The notes: a model not told the origin generated them from the letters alone. Numbered from the stretch's first letter, positions 27,381 through 37,412 are shown. The stretch is 64,000 nucleotides of DNA from JALEFZ01 sp038527485 (GCA_038527485.1 JBCBFT010000002.1:1-64000); one strand, 5' to 3'. Program-made: numbers and translations.

Positions 27381-29240
27381 CTACTCCATAATCCCCATTT
27401 GCTTCATCAAGAAGGTAGCATTGAGGTTTTGGGAAACACCATCCTGTAGCAAATAATCAAAGGTCAGCTTACCTCCCGTCATATCGATTTCGAATCGCTT
27501 GTTCTGCGCGAGATCGCCATACTCCTCCGAAAGTGTCCCTAGTGACAAATCATGCGTTGCAATCATGCCCATGCCGCGCAGCTTGATGAGTTGCTCAATG
27601 AACTGACGTGAACCTTGCTGTTTGTCCTTACTGTTCGTCCCTCGGAGCATCTCGTCTACAATGATGAATAGCGGCTTTCCTTCCCGCAGCTTGTCAATGA
27701 TGAACTTAAGGCGTTTCAGCTCCGCATAAAAATACGACTCGTGATCTGCAATCGAATCTGTGATGCGCATACTCGTCATCAACTCAGCAGGAACTACTGT
27801 CATCTGCTGTGCACAGACAGGCAGGCCTTGCATGGCGAGAATCAGATTAACCCCTACTGTACGCAAAAAGGTACTTTTACCTGCCATATTTGCACCTGTG
27901 ATGATCAGAAACTGACCAGGTTGCGCAATCTCCACGTCATTGTCGACTCTTGTGACAGGATCTAGCAAAGGGTGTCCTAAGGCATCTGCTTTCCACTGAA
28001 AATCACCTTCTTTGATCTCGGGAAATGTATATTCAGGATGGTTAAAAGCAAAGCGTCCCAGGCTCCAAATGGCGTCCCACTCTGTAATCTGGTCTAGCCA
28101 CTCTGCCAAGGCTTGATGATTGTCCATTCTCCATTTCTCTAACCGCATGACATAGCGAAAATCCCACATCACGGTTCCATTGAGGAGAATCCCCATGAAG
28201 ACATTGAGGCGTTGTTCGAATCGGTAGGTCAGCTCTCCAAGTGCGGCGATGCGCTCGCTAGCTTTTTCACCATCTACGATGATTTTTGATTGGAGTGCTT
28301 GTAGGTATTCGGATTGAGGTGAGAGGTTTTCAATGAGGGTGAGGAGGTCTGCATATTGATTAAGTAGGCGCGACTTTCGGGCCAGCTGTTCCTGCTCGCG
28401 ATTGGTATGGCCGATTTGAGTCCCGACGATGCCCAATTGTAACAAGAAAAGGAACAAGGGTACTGTACCAGGGATCTGATAGGGTCCCAGAATAGGACGC
28501 AAAGCCTCAAAATCAGGAAGAATCCAGCCGATCATACTCAAGCCCCACAGAATCGGAAACACCCAAATCAATACTTTGAAGATGGAGCGATTGTGCATAC
28601 GAGGAGGAATGGAACTCCACGCAAGGAGATCTTCCATATCCTTTGGTTCTCCAGGATGTGCAATGGCTTTAGCTTCAAACGCTAGTCCCTGCTCGGTCCA
28701 ATGGCTCAGTTCCTGGATGGCCGCTTGACGCTGCTCGATGGCGACTTTTTCCTGTAACGGATGCTTCATCCAATGGGCCAGCCTTCCTCGCCCTTGGGGT
28801 GTACCCGTTCGGTTGATGAGCTGAAAAATTGAAGATTCTCCAAAAATATCCAGATCAAAGGTGTAAGGATGCCCTGGCTCTGCATACATCTCTCCTCCAT
28901 CAAACGCATGTAAATCCCCCGCAAGTCCTGCGATTTCCCTTTCACAAATGATATTGATCCGCTGAAGATGGCTGCGCTTCTGTGCGACATCATTATGGAT
29001 TTTTACCAGATAGAGAAACCCAATAAGCACCGCAATCCCCGTCAGAATACCGAAGAGGGGATCCGCTTTAAACACAAAGTACGCCAAGGCAATCCCCCCC
29101 AAGAAGATCAATGCACGTGCATAGGATAGGGTGGTATAACGCTTTTGGATGGATGCCAATGCTGAAAGCCCCTCCTGTAATTTTTGCTGATAAAACGCTT
29201 GACTTGAGCTTACTTTCTTATATTCCAATACCTTGTCCAT
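27381..29240 (-). CDS. Membrane-anchored MutS-family ATPase
   Basis: About 619 aa from the ATG at 29240, which shares one base with the stop of the GT39 gene (TGATG). Two hydrophobic hairpins lie near residues 43-82 (ALIFLGGIALAYFVF ... GILTGIAVLIGFLYLV) and ~220-275. The C-terminal third is a MutS ATPase domain: Walker A 'TGANMAGKSTFLRTVGVN' near 447, 'TSMRITDSIADHESYFYAELKRL', Walker B 'LFIIVDEMLRGTN' near 525 and 'MIATHDLSLG'. No mismatch-recognition domain I (the Phe-X-Glu finger) is seen. It is a short, membrane-bound MutS relative widespread in Bacteroidota; function is unknown and a role in mismatch repair should not be assumed. Confidence 0.85.
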   Translation of the reverse strand: MDKVLEYKKVSSSQAFYQQKLQEGLSALASIQKRYTTLSYARALIFLGGIALAYFVFKADPLFGILTGIAVLIGFLYLVKIHNDVAQKRSHLQRINIICEREIAGLAGDLHAFDGGEMYAEPGHPYTFDLDIFGESSIFQLINRTGTPQGRGRLAHWMKHPLQEKVAIEQRQAAIQELSHWTEQGLAFEAKAIAHPGEPKDMEDLLAWSSIPPRMHNRSIFKVLIWVFPILWGLSMIGWILPDFEALRPILGPYQIPGTVPLFLFLLQLGIVGTQIGHTNREQEQLARKSRLLNQYADLLTLIENLSPQSEYLQALQSKIIVDGEKASERIAALGELTYRFEQRLNVFMGILLNGTVMWDFRYVMRLEKWRMDNHQALAEWLDQITEWDAIWSLGRFAFNHPEYTFPEIKEGDFQWKADALGHPLLDPVTRVDNDVEIAQPGQFLIITGANMAGKSTFLRTVGVNLILAMQGLPVCAQQMTVVPAELMTSMRITDSIADHESYFYAELKRLKFIIDKLREGKPLFIIVDEMLRGTNSKDKQQGSRQFIEQLIKLRGMGMIATHDLSLGTLSEEYGDLAQNKRFEIDMTGGKLTFDYLLQDGVSQNLNATFLMKQMGIME

Positions 29241-30925
29241 CAATCTACTCCTTCTATTTTCACTTTTTCCTTCTTAAAAAACACAAAGCCTCGATCTCTT
29301 CCTATTTCGACCATCTGGGGAAAAACTTCTTTTAACTGATCGGCTTTGTGGATTTTGGTCACGACATATAAATCCCTGTCTAATTCCTCGTTCATGAGTG
29401 TCCCAGCAGCTGTCTGCCATGTTTTAGGATTGTCAGGGTCAAAGCTTTTGCGACCATAAAACAACTGGGCATAGGTCTTGTATCCAAAAGAAATCAAATA
29501 TGCGTCTTCTTTTCCTTTTTCCTCAAAAAACGCAATCGCTGCCTCCTGGGAATATCCCTCAATCCGCTGAATAAAAAATATTAATGTGACAGAGATCAAC
29601 AATCCAATGCCCATTATAAGTATCCCAATGGCTTTCACATGCTGCTTTCGGGAGAAAAAGAATTGTGTGACGATCAATAGCACAAACCACAATATACCAG
29701 GAAGAAAGTCCATTGCCCCCCAAGATACAGGATACTTCAAAATCTCTTGTACGTTAGGGTCTTGAACATAAGGCAAGAGCGTTTCTGGCTGGCTACCCAA
29801 GATAGGTAATAGCAAACAAGCCACTGCAAAAAGGCTGCCTATCACCCAAAAACTGATGGTCATCCACCGACTTGGTTGGTGTTTGCTTTCGATGAGTCCG
29901 TACCAGACGCGTGCACCTAAATACGTGAGAGGAAAATAAGCCAGGGAGGAGTAATGTACGATCTTGGATTGTACCAATGAAAATAATACCACTACCACAC
30001 CGACCATGATCAACATCCACTGTCGTAAATCACGATGATGCGGATGCGACTCTTTAAAGGGTAGCATTGCCCCAATGGCAAAAATGGATATGGGAAAACA
30101 TCCCACCAAAAGCACCACTATATGGTAGCCAGGAAATCCTCCATGCCCCGCATCTTCTGTACTCGCCAGGCGAATGAGATACAACACAAAGTCTACCAAG
30201 AACCCTGGTCCTTGTCGCACAACCTCCACCCCGTACCACATCATCGAAGGCAAAGCTGCCAATATGCCAAAGAGGAATACTTCCCATATAGAGACGAGCT
30301 TCGCCAAGCGATACCATACCCAATAAACCCCTCCGATCAAAGTAAACACCAGAAAGGCGGTGGGACCCTTTGTCAGCATGGCCATTCCCATCATCAGTCC
30401 ACTGACGATGAGATAGTAACGCGCTGACTTGTCTAGGGAGATTCCTGCCACATGATTTCGCTTCCAATGAAAAAGAATCCAGTGATAGAGGGAAGAGAAT
30501 ATGAAGAGATTAAACCAGGGATCAATGATACCCGATTTGAAGTAGAGATGGGGTAAAATAGAACCGAAATAAGCCCCTGCCCAGAGTAGTCCCATTCTCT
30601 CATCCCAAAGTTTGCGGCCTACCCGATATAGAAAAACGAGCGTCAAGATCCCACAGATCGCATTAGGAAACCTAGCAGCATATTCGCCGACGCCAAAGAG
30701 CTTCATGCTCAAGGCCTGTAGCCAGAAGAAAAAGGGAGGCTTTTCCCAAAAGGGCTCATAGTCGATCTGCACACGCATATAGTCTCCCGATGCGATCATC
30801 TCTCGCGCCACCTCGGCAAAATTGATCTCATCCCAATCAAAGAGATGCACACCTCCCAAAAAGGGCAGGAAAAATAGCGCGCCCGCAGCGGCAATGAGCA
30901 ATTGATGGAGTTGGTGGGATTTCAA
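29240..30925 (-). CDS. Glycosyltransferase family 39 (ArnT/PMT-like)
   Basis: 561 aa polytopic membrane protein with ~12 helices. Near the start, 'GVHLFDWDEINFAEVAREMIASGDY' carries the acidic loop motif (Asp-Glu) of GT-C enzymes and 'YEPFWEKPPFFFWLQALSMKLFG' matches the ArnT/PMT family. It should transfer a sugar from a polyprenyl-phosphate carrier to lipid or protein on the periplasmic face. The start is TTG at 30925; no nearby ATG exists. It is translationally coupled to the MutS-like gene. The C-terminal ~80 residues form a soluble domain. Confidence 0.85.
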   Translation of the reverse strand: MKSHQLHQLLIAAAGALFFLPFLGGVHLFDWDEINFAEVAREMIASGDYMRVQIDYEPFWEKPPFFFWLQALSMKLFGVGEYAARFPNAICGILTLVFLYRVGRKLWDERMGLLWAGAYFGSILPHLYFKSGIIDPWFNLFIFSSLYHWILFHWKRNHVAGISLDKSARYYLIVSGLMMGMAMLTKGPTAFLVFTLIGGVYWVWYRLAKLVSIWEVFLFGILAALPSMMWYGVEVVRQGPGFLVDFVLYLIRLASTEDAGHGGFPGYHIVVLLVGCFPISIFAIGAMLPFKESHPHHRDLRQWMLIMVGVVVVLFSLVQSKIVHYSSLAYFPLTYLGARVWYGLIESKHQPSRWMTISFWVIGSLFAVACLLLPILGSQPETLLPYVQDPNVQEILKYPVSWGAMDFLPGILWFVLLIVTQFFFSRKQHVKAIGILIMGIGLLISVTLIFFIQRIEGYSQEAAIAFFEEKGKEDAYLISFGYKTYAQLFYGRKSFDPDNPKTWQTAAGTLMNEELDRDLYVVTKIHKADQLKEVFPQMVEIGRDRGFVFFKKEKVKIEGVD

Positions 30926-30949
30926 CGCGATGATTCAAGTATGAGAAAG

Positions 30950-30957
30950 CAAATATA
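30950..30957 (-). promoter_or_regulatory. Bacteroidota -7 box (TATATTTG) before the GT39 gene
   Basis: It matches TAnnTTTG on the minus strand 24 bases upstream of the TTG start, giving a short leader of ~18 bases. No -33 element is clear. Confidence 0.35.
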
Positions 30958-30967
30958 AGGTCCAGGT

Positions 30968-32713
30968 TCAAAACTGATTGATAAATCCGATATGAATTTT
31001 TCCCCTACTAGGTTGTAAAGGAATATTTGCAGCGCGCCCCACCGCATATGTCAAGGTGAGCAGGCCTGTCTTGGTGCCGTACTGCATCCCCAGCCCTGTC
31101 CCCCAAGGAAATAATTGTTCTCCCCGCACCTGATTACGGAGATAGGAAGCATCGGCAAAGGCATACAAAAAGGACCGTTTTTCCAATTGAAAGCGGTATT
31201 CGAAGGTAAAAAATGAGTAAAAATCTGTGAAAAATTCATTTTCATTGAATCCACGGATACTTTGGCTTCCTCCTACCTGCAATTGATCATTTTCAAAGTA
31301 CTGCCTAGCCCCCAGCCAGTAGGTACGATTGGCTGCATGTAAGATATGCCTCCTAGCAAGTTGATAGTAGCCATGTATATCGAGTGTCACTTCCTGAATC
31401 GGCTGTGTGGGAATAGCCTCTTCATACCAGCGTTCAGGAAGGCTTCTGTTGTCGTTGATGGTCTTCTGCCCTGCTCCGATCTCAAGATCGGCTGTCCATC
31501 CCCTCGAAGGATTGATATTGTAATCGACATTGTCGTAAGTCAAGCCTGCCCCGACAGAGGTTCGATTGCCATCGAGCAAGGCAGCCGTCAGGCCCGTCGT
31601 ATCTACCAAAGCATCTTGGAGCAATCGGCTGTTGCGCGTGCGGAAATAAAACTTAGCATTGAGAAAGGGACTCAGGCTGTAAAAACCTGCAAAATTGCCT
31701 TGTACCGTAAGGAAGTCGCTCAGCTGGCGATTGAGTTCGATAGATGCCTCTGCACGAAAGGGAGTGCGTAAGATATAAGGGAGTTGCAATCGTGCATAGG
31801 TGCGCTGGGAGGTTTCGACCAGTTTATCAAATTGAAACTCTAAGACCGTCCCCAAACTCAAGGGACTGATCAGCAGAATATCCCCGCTTCCCGTCCACTG
31901 CAAGGTTTGATCTTCATTTTGGGCAGGAAGAATGCCTACCAGTAAATCAAACTTACTCGACTTCTTGCGCTCCAAGTCTAGCTCCAATCGAGCCGTCTTA
32001 TAAGGTGTGAACGTAATTTTGGCAGGCCCTACATTTTGGTAGTAGATCGAATTATTAAGAATCGAGGGAATATCTCGAATCCGCTGATTTTTGTATACAT
32101 CCTGAGGAGCTAGACGAATAAGGTTATAGATAAATCGCGGATTTTCTTTAATATTTCCCTTCACCATAATCGTATCCATCGTCACAAATGGACCTGTATC
32201 AAACTGATAGACGACAGCCACTCCTATGGTATCTCTACTGTGCGGAATATACTGGAGGTCTTGTTGGAGAAATGAGGCAAAAGGATAGCCCTCTTCTTGA
32301 AATAGTTGCAGACAAATATCGAGTCGTGTTTCTAGTGCTGGCCAATACAGAGGTCGTCGCTTTCGCGTAAAATTTTTGAGGCCTGCTTTCTCCAAATATA
32401 ACTCCCCGATTCCCTGAAACGTAATTTCCTCTAAGCTGTAAATAGGCCCTAGGTATCCTTTTACCTGCGCTTGTTGATCTTTGATGACAATAGAATCCCA
32501 TCGGATCTCCGCCCAGCCCTTCTCTTCTTGCAAAAGTTGGAAAGTCTTAAGCTGTTGGACAAGCCTGATACTGTCATTGACAGTCTTCAGCGAGCGTATC
32601 AGCCGTGGATAATCGGGATGCGCTTCCCAGCCTTTGATGGTCACCTTCTCAAAGCTGTTTTGAGCAAGCAGTACTTGCCCCATCATCCATATGATGCAAA
32701 AAAATTTGCGCAC
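30968..32713 (-). CDS. Omp85/BamA-TamA-like outer-membrane protein
   Basis: About 581 aa. A GTG at 32713 gives a compact signal peptide (RKFFCIIWMMGQVLLAQ); a TTG at 32746 is the longer alternative. POTRA-like repeats occupy ~35-230 and a 16-strand barrel follows. The Omp85 'RGF' lid motif is seen as 'VGGSQSIRGFNENEF', and the chain ends in 'IHIGFINQF' with terminal Phe. The barrel also has 'NPSRGWTADLEIGAG', a typical Omp85 phrase. It should help insert or translocate proteins or lipids at the outer membrane. It is not the main BamA by size and context (BamA has five POTRA domains and ~800 residues). Confidence 0.8.
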   Translation of the reverse strand: MRKFFCIIWMMGQVLLAQNSFEKVTIKGWEAHPDYPRLIRSLKTVNDSIRLVQQLKTFQLLQEEKGWAEIRWDSIVIKDQQAQVKGYLGPIYSLEEITFQGIGELYLEKAGLKNFTRKRRPLYWPALETRLDICLQLFQEEGYPFASFLQQDLQYIPHSRDTIGVAVVYQFDTGPFVTMDTIMVKGNIKENPRFIYNLIRLAPQDVYKNQRIRDIPSILNNSIYYQNVGPAKITFTPYKTARLELDLERKKSSKFDLLVGILPAQNEDQTLQWTGSGDILLISPLSLGTVLEFQFDKLVETSQRTYARLQLPYILRTPFRAEASIELNRQLSDFLTVQGNFAGFYSLSPFLNAKFYFRTRNSRLLQDALVDTTGLTAALLDGNRTSVGAGLTYDNVDYNINPSRGWTADLEIGAGQKTINDNRSLPERWYEEAIPTQPIQEVTLDIHGYYQLARRHILHAANRTYWLGARQYFENDQLQVGGSQSIRGFNENEFFTDFYSFFTFEYRFQLEKRSFLYAFADASYLRNQVRGEQLFPWGTGLGMQYGTKTGLLTLTYAVGRAANIPLQPSRGKIHIGFINQF

Positions 32714-32776
32714 ACCACAAGATAAATAAGGGTGGGGGAGAATCAAGTGTCATTTGAGAGGATTTGTAAGACTGGC

Positions 32777-33523
32777 TTACACTCGCTGCCGACTCACCTC
32801 TGCGAGCATCATCCCTGCAGCAACAGACACATTCAAGGATTCGATTTTCCCTTTCATAGGGATACGTGCAAGAAAGTCTACGCGCTTTAATAGCTGAGAA
32901 GAAATGCCCTTATCCTCCGCTCCCATGACAATGCAAGTGGGTTTGGAGAGGTCTATTTGATAGATCCCATCCGCAGCTTTTTCGGTACTTGCTACAGTCT
33001 GGATTTCGTAGGCCTGCAGCATCATGAGGCTATCTACCAGATTCTTTTCCCGACAGATCGGCAAATATTTTAGGGCACCCGCTGAGGTTTTGACTGCATC
33101 TCCATTGACGGGGGCCGAACCCTGCCGAGGCACGATGATGCCGTGCGCTCCCATGCACTCTGCTGTCCGCGCGATCGCGCCGAAGTTGCGCACATCCGTG
33201 ACACCGTCTAGCATCACAAGAAGCGGAACTTCACCTTTCTCCTGAATCGATAAGATCAGCGGCTCCAACTCATGATAGGTAATCAATGCTTGCAAAGCCA
33301 CTACTCCCTGATGATTGACACGCCCGACAAGGCGACGAAGCTTCTCCTCGGGAACCACCTGGACAGGAATTTCCTGCTTCTTAGCTGCACTACGAATCTG
33401 ACTGGCCCGCTCAGGACTCAAACCCTGACGCAAGAAAATCTTCTCGATCTCCATTCCCTGACTCAGCCCTTCCATCACAGGATGGACGCCGTATATCACA
33501 TTTGGCTTTTGCTTCTCGTTCAT
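32777..33523 (-). CDS. rlmB: 23S rRNA (guanosine2251-2'-O)-methyltransferase
   Basis: About 248 aa from the ATG at 33523 (a GTG lies three codons upstream). The SpoU/TrmH SPOUT domain is clear: 'NVIYGVHPVMEGL' at the start, 'VNHQGVVALQ', 'LLVMLDGVTDVRNFGAIARTAE', 'TSAGALKYLPI', 'IVMGAEDKGIS' and the knot 'IESLNVSVAAGMMLAEV'. It methylates G2251 of 23S rRNA in the peptidyl-transferase P-loop. It begins 24 bases after the DUF2723 stop and is probably co-transcribed. Confidence 0.92.
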   Translation of the reverse strand: MNEKQKPNVIYGVHPVMEGLSQGMEIEKIFLRQGLSPERASQIRSAAKKQEIPVQVVPEEKLRRLVGRVNHQGVVALQALITYHELEPLILSIQEKGEVPLLVMLDGVTDVRNFGAIARTAECMGAHGIIVPRQGSAPVNGDAVKTSAGALKYLPICREKNLVDSLMMLQAYEIQTVASTEKAADGIYQIDLSKPTCIVMGAEDKGISSQLLKRVDFLARIPMKGKIESLNVSVAAGMMLAEVSRQRV

Positions 33524-33546
33524 TTTTTGCACTTAATCCTTCTTTG

Positions 33547-36500
33547 CTACTGCTGTTGAAGCAGCTGTAATCCCACCTGATTGCCTGTACGGTCGTACAA
33601 CTCATTGGCCCACGCCTCCGCTTGAGCTTGATCTATATTTTTGATAAACTGAATCCCCAATAACACGCCGCGCATGGCCAAGTTTCGATTATCTATAGGA
33701 ATATTGTCTTGGGTGTATCCCTCCACCTGATCCATTGCATAGGGAACCATTCGATTCAGTTGCTCTACCATCGCATCTTTCAGGTTCGCTCTGTCAAGTA
33801 ATTGAAACTCCGTCAAATGCAGATTCATGGGCTTTTCGACTACACTCGAAGGCATTTTTTCCTCCGACGCGTTGAGCAGCTCTTTCACCTTTCCTTGCGC
33901 AAAGGTAATCTGTTGATTATTCCTATTGATGATGGCCTGAGCTGTATCCTGCGCGATCTTCCCATTTTTCATCGAATCGATCAAGGCTCGGTTCTCCGTC
34001 GTCCAGGCCACGATTTGATCGCCATAGGTATTGGCGAGACGAATGAAACAGTTGCGATAATTGCCGATGATGACCTGACGGATATGCTCGTCATGATTTA
34101 CAGAGGGATCATCCAGCCCTGTGTAGGCGAGCTTGCTACGAAGGGTCGCTTCCATACGCTTTTGAGATACCCATCCAAAATAAATGTCATTGGGTGTCTT
34201 CGAAGATTTTTGGATAGGTACCACACGATAGGCTAGTCCTTCCATGCGGAAGTAGTCGGACAGGTTCAAGAAGCTGCTCCCTCCCATCGAATTGGCAAAG
34301 TAGATGGGACGCTTCCAACCGTCTTTGGCAACATTTTGCATGATGTTGATGAGGACTTGATCCTTACGAAGAATGTAGGGATTACGGCTGCTCCCTCTCG
34401 GACGAAATTTCCAGACCATTTCTCCTGTCGAGCTGAGTAAGGGCGATTCATCTACTGTAATCACCCCATTTTGTAAGAGGTCTTCTTTCTTATAGGGAAG
34501 TATAATGTCTCTTGCAGGGAAATTGGAAACAAATAATCCTTTCTCGCCTGCATAATCTTCTGACTTGAGGGAAATGGGGACAGGTTCGGCGCCATTGTGT
34601 GGCATCCTCATGTTGTCGATGTACCAATCAGAGATCAATAATTCCAGATTCACGACCCGCACATCTGTCCGATAGCCTTCTACTTCCTGTACATACCACA
34701 AGGGAAAAGTGTCATTGTCCCCACCTGTAAATAGAATCCCATTTTTCTCACAGCTATCCAGCAAGTTTTTCCCAAACTCTATGTCTACCCATCGGCCCGC
34801 ACGTGTATGATCGTCCCAATTTTGAATCAGCATAATGATTGGAGCCGAAAGGGCCAAGGCAATTGAAATCCAAAGCGCCATATTCCCCAAATATTTCCTC
34901 AAAAACTCTATCCAAAAGAGCACTCCTAGACCTGCCCATATCGCAAAGGTTTGAAAGGAACCTGCGAAGGAATAATCACGCTCCCGAGGCTGGGCAGGAT
35001 ACTGATTGAGGTAGATGATAATGGCGATACCTGTGAAGAAAAATAGCATCCCCACAACGGCTGCATCACGCGGACGCTGCGAAAACTGCCAGATAAAGCC
35101 TAATAATCCCATCAAAAGAGGCAAAAAATAGTAATGGTTATGCCCTTTATTGTCTGCCCTGAGCGCCGTACTGCGAAACAAGCCATCTTCCCATCCATCG
35201 TCTTGCACATCGCTGGATCTTCCTACGAAATTCCATAAGAAGTAGCGGAAGTACATGTGGTTGAGCTGGTAGGTGAAAAAGAATTTCCAGTCTTCGGCTT
35301 TGGTCGGTCGATCATCGGCAGGATTGCGTTGATCAGATCCTTTGTTCTCCACAAAATTGATGTAACCAAAGCTACCTGAAGCATATCGATCTCGACTCCA
35401 CATCCGCGGGAACCATACGATGTCATTGTCTCTGTATTGGTATTCGATATCTTCTACATCCTCGATGTATTGACCTTTGTCTGGTGAGAGAATGTACTTT
35501 TGCCCTTTGACATCATATAGGGCCGCCCCTCTACTGTCTCGTTTGATCTGGCCATTATATAGTGGACCACGGACGAGTGGACGGTCTCCATACTGCTCGC
35601 GACGCATGTAGCTGAGGAACGTGAGCACATTCTCTGGATTATTCATGTCCACAGGCGGGTTGGCGTTGGAGCGTACGAAAATCATGGCATAGGATGAAAA
35701 TCCTAGCAAAACGACCGTCAGCGCCAGCATGGAAGTATTGAGTGCGATCCATTTTTTCTGTTGACTGAGGTAGAGGAGTCCGATAATGACGAGCACAATC
35801 AATCCAAACCAGATGGTCATCCCTGTTCCCACAGGCATTCCCAATCCGCCTTTTTCCATCCCATTGGCCCCTACAGTCCCTGTAAAGAATCTCTCAAAAG
35901 CCCATGCGACCTGGAAGGTTTCCTGTATGACGCCATACTGAAGAAAGGCCAATACTGCAACGGATATCCCCATCGTAAGTGTCAGGCCTAGCCATGAGAA
36001 GTCAAATTTTCTATAATAAAATAATAGGGCCAATGCGGGAACGGTCAACAGATTCAGCAAATGCACGCCAATAGACAGCCCCATTAGATAAGCAATGAGA
36101 ATCAACCATCGCCAGTGGTCGGGTTCGTCTGCACGGGCTTCCCATTTGAACATGAGCCAGACGACGATCGCCGTGAAGAAAGAAGAGAGGGCGTATACTT
36201 CTGCTTCGACGGCATTGAACCAGATGGAATCGGCAAAGGCACAAGTCAATCCTGCTACCACACCTGCTGCGAGCGCACCCATATTGCGTGTCTGGTCTCC
36301 CCAAGTGGCCATGCGCAGCCCCTTCTGGGCCAGCATCGTGGTCGTCCAGCAAGTAAATAGTGCCGTGAAGGCACTCGCTAGCGCACTCAACAAATTGACC
36401 ATGAAGGCAATGATCGTCACATCTCCGAAGGAGAAGATGGAGAATATTCGTCCTAACAACAGGAACAAAGGCGCACCTGGTGGGTGGGTGACCTCTAGCT

Positions 36501-36642
36501 CATTGGCACAAGCGATAAACTCCCCACAGTCCCAAAAGCTCGCTGTGGGAGACATGGTCATGAGATAGACGATCGCAGTCGTAAAAAACACCCCCCAACC
36601 TGTTAGGTTATTTAGGCGCTGATAAGGCATGTTTTGCAGCAT
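33547..36642 (-). CDS. DUF2723 polytopic membrane protein (GT-C/PMT-like)
   Basis: 1031 aa. The N-terminal ~330 residues hold about nine helices with the DUF2723 signature 'YLMTMSPTASFWDCGEFIA' and 'VTHPPGAPLFLLLGRIFS', resembling the catalytic loop of GT-C O-mannosyltransferases (acidic residues in FWDCGEF). A large soluble insertion, a second helix group around 510-640 ('YPAQPRERDYSFAGSFQTFAIW') and a long C-terminal domain follow. The family is proposed to glycosylate exported proteins; this is inferred from family context. The promoter box at 36800-36807 and a terminator upstream isolate it from the thioredoxin gene. Confidence 0.88.
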   Translation of the reverse strand: MLQNMPYQRLNNLTGWGVFFTTAIVYLMTMSPTASFWDCGEFIACANELEVTHPPGAPLFLLLGRIFSIFSFGDVTIIAFMVNLLSALASAFTALFTCWTTTMLAQKGLRMATWGDQTRNMGALAAGVVAGLTCAFADSIWFNAVEAEVYALSSFFTAIVVWLMFKWEARADEPDHWRWLILIAYLMGLSIGVHLLNLLTVPALALLFYYRKFDFSWLGLTLTMGISVAVLAFLQYGVIQETFQVAWAFERFFTGTVGANGMEKGGLGMPVGTGMTIWFGLIVLVIIGLLYLSQQKKWIALNTSMLALTVVLLGFSSYAMIFVRSNANPPVDMNNPENVLTFLSYMRREQYGDRPLVRGPLYNGQIKRDSRGAALYDVKGQKYILSPDKGQYIEDVEDIEYQYRDNDIVWFPRMWSRDRYASGSFGYINFVENKGSDQRNPADDRPTKAEDWKFFFTYQLNHMYFRYFLWNFVGRSSDVQDDGWEDGLFRSTALRADNKGHNHYYFLPLLMGLLGFIWQFSQRPRDAAVVGMLFFFTGIAIIIYLNQYPAQPRERDYSFAGSFQTFAIWAGLGVLFWIEFLRKYLGNMALWISIALALSAPIIMLIQNWDDHTRAGRWVDIEFGKNLLDSCEKNGILFTGGDNDTFPLWYVQEVEGYRTDVRVVNLELLISDWYIDNMRMPHNGAEPVPISLKSEDYAGEKGLFVSNFPARDIILPYKKEDLLQNGVITVDESPLLSSTGEMVWKFRPRGSSRNPYILRKDQVLINIMQNVAKDGWKRPIYFANSMGGSSFLNLSDYFRMEGLAYRVVPIQKSSKTPNDIYFGWVSQKRMEATLRSKLAYTGLDDPSVNHDEHIRQVIIGNYRNCFIRLANTYGDQIVAWTTENRALIDSMKNGKIAQDTAQAIINRNNQQITFAQGKVKELLNASEEKMPSSVVEKPMNLHLTEFQLLDRANLKDAMVEQLNRMVPYAMDQVEGYTQDNIPIDNRNLAMRGVLLGIQFIKNIDQAQAEAWANELYDRTGNQVGLQLLQQQ

Positions 36643-36799
36643 GGATCACAGTTCTGTAAGTTCAGCAGTTGGCCAGTGTATGCGTGATGAAAGATAGAAT
36701 AGCACGCACTATTGGAGGCTATGAAAGGTTCGTTCATCATTCTATTTCTGACCTTTTAAAGTCTTCAAAGAGACTTTACCCTTTGTGGCCTTTCAAGTT

Positions 36800-36807
36800 C
36801 AAAAGTA
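36800..36807 (-). promoter_or_regulatory. Bacteroidota -7 box (TACTTTTG) before DUF2723
   Basis: A perfect TAnnTTTG match on the minus strand just after the thioredoxin terminator, which would start a ~150-base leader for the DUF2723-rlmB unit. Confidence 0.45.
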
Positions 36808-36810
36808 CAT

Positions 36811-36840
36811 AAAAAAAGAGGACCCCCTAGAGATCCTCTT
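36811..36840 (-). terminator. Rho-independent terminator after thioredoxin gene
   Basis: AAGAGGA (36817-36823) pairs with TCCTCTT (36834-36840) and on the minus strand is followed by seven T. It lies 27 bases after the thioredoxin-family stop. Confidence 0.9.
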
Positions 36841-36866
36841 GCATATTATGAGATAGGAGAAAGGTT

Positions 36867-37412
36867 TTACTTTCCACTACGTGTCTTGTATTCATTAGAG
36901 AAGTCTTCCCAACCCTGATTCTTGTAGGCATCTTCTCCAAAATAAGCCAGAATTGGCAGCATCTGAGGAGCTTTTTGATACCCAGATACGCTCGTCAGTA
37001 GGTTGAGATTCTCATCCAAAAAGACCGTCGTAGGATAGGACAACTTACCTTGTGTCAAAGCAGCCGCCAACTCATGGTAACCACGACGTCCATTGGCTAC
37101 AAACTTATACGTATGATCCTTGACTACAACTTCTCCCTTCTGCTCAGCATTGAACTTCACAGGATAGTAGTGCTCGTTGATGTAGTCGACCACCTCCTGC
37201 TTGCTGTACGTGTCACGCTCCATGACCTTGCACCAGCCACACCAATCTGTATACAAATCGATGAGGATCTTTTTGTCACTCTTGGCAGATAGTTCAATCG
37301 CTTCTTCGATCGTAATCCAATTCAAATGGGCTGTTGGCTGTTCTACGGGTTTGAATCCCATCAGTAACATGAGACCTATCGCGAGGGTTCCAATACGGAT
37401 GATATGCTTCAT
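36867..37412 (-). CDS. Exported thioredoxin-family protein (CGWC)
   Basis: 181 aa. A signal peptide or anchor (IIRIGTLAIGLMLLMGF) precedes a thioredoxin-7/DUF255-like domain: 'KILIDLYTDWCGWCKVMERDTY', with redox pair C-G-W-C, and cis-Pro in 'LSYPTTVFLDENLN'. It should keep thiols reduced or act as disulfide reductase in the periplasm, likely fed by DsbD (45468-48035), though the two are not adjacent. A long insertion with 'YKFVANGRRGYHELA' separates the CXXC and the cis-Pro. Confidence 0.85.
   Translation of the reverse strand: MKHIIRIGTLAIGLMLLMGFKPVEQPTAHLNWITIEEAIELSAKSDKKILIDLYTDWCGWCKVMERDTYSKQEVVDYINEHYYPVKFNAEQKGEVVVKDHTYKFVANGRRGYHELAAALTQGKLSYPTTVFLDENLNLLTSVSGYQKAPQMLPILAYFGEDAYKNQGWEDFSNEYKTRSGK

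Noticed and set aside
36095..36568. 157-aa plus-strand reading frame inside the DUF2723 gene
   Set aside because: It lies wholly antisense to a clear membrane-protein gene and shows no domain, signal peptide or start context.
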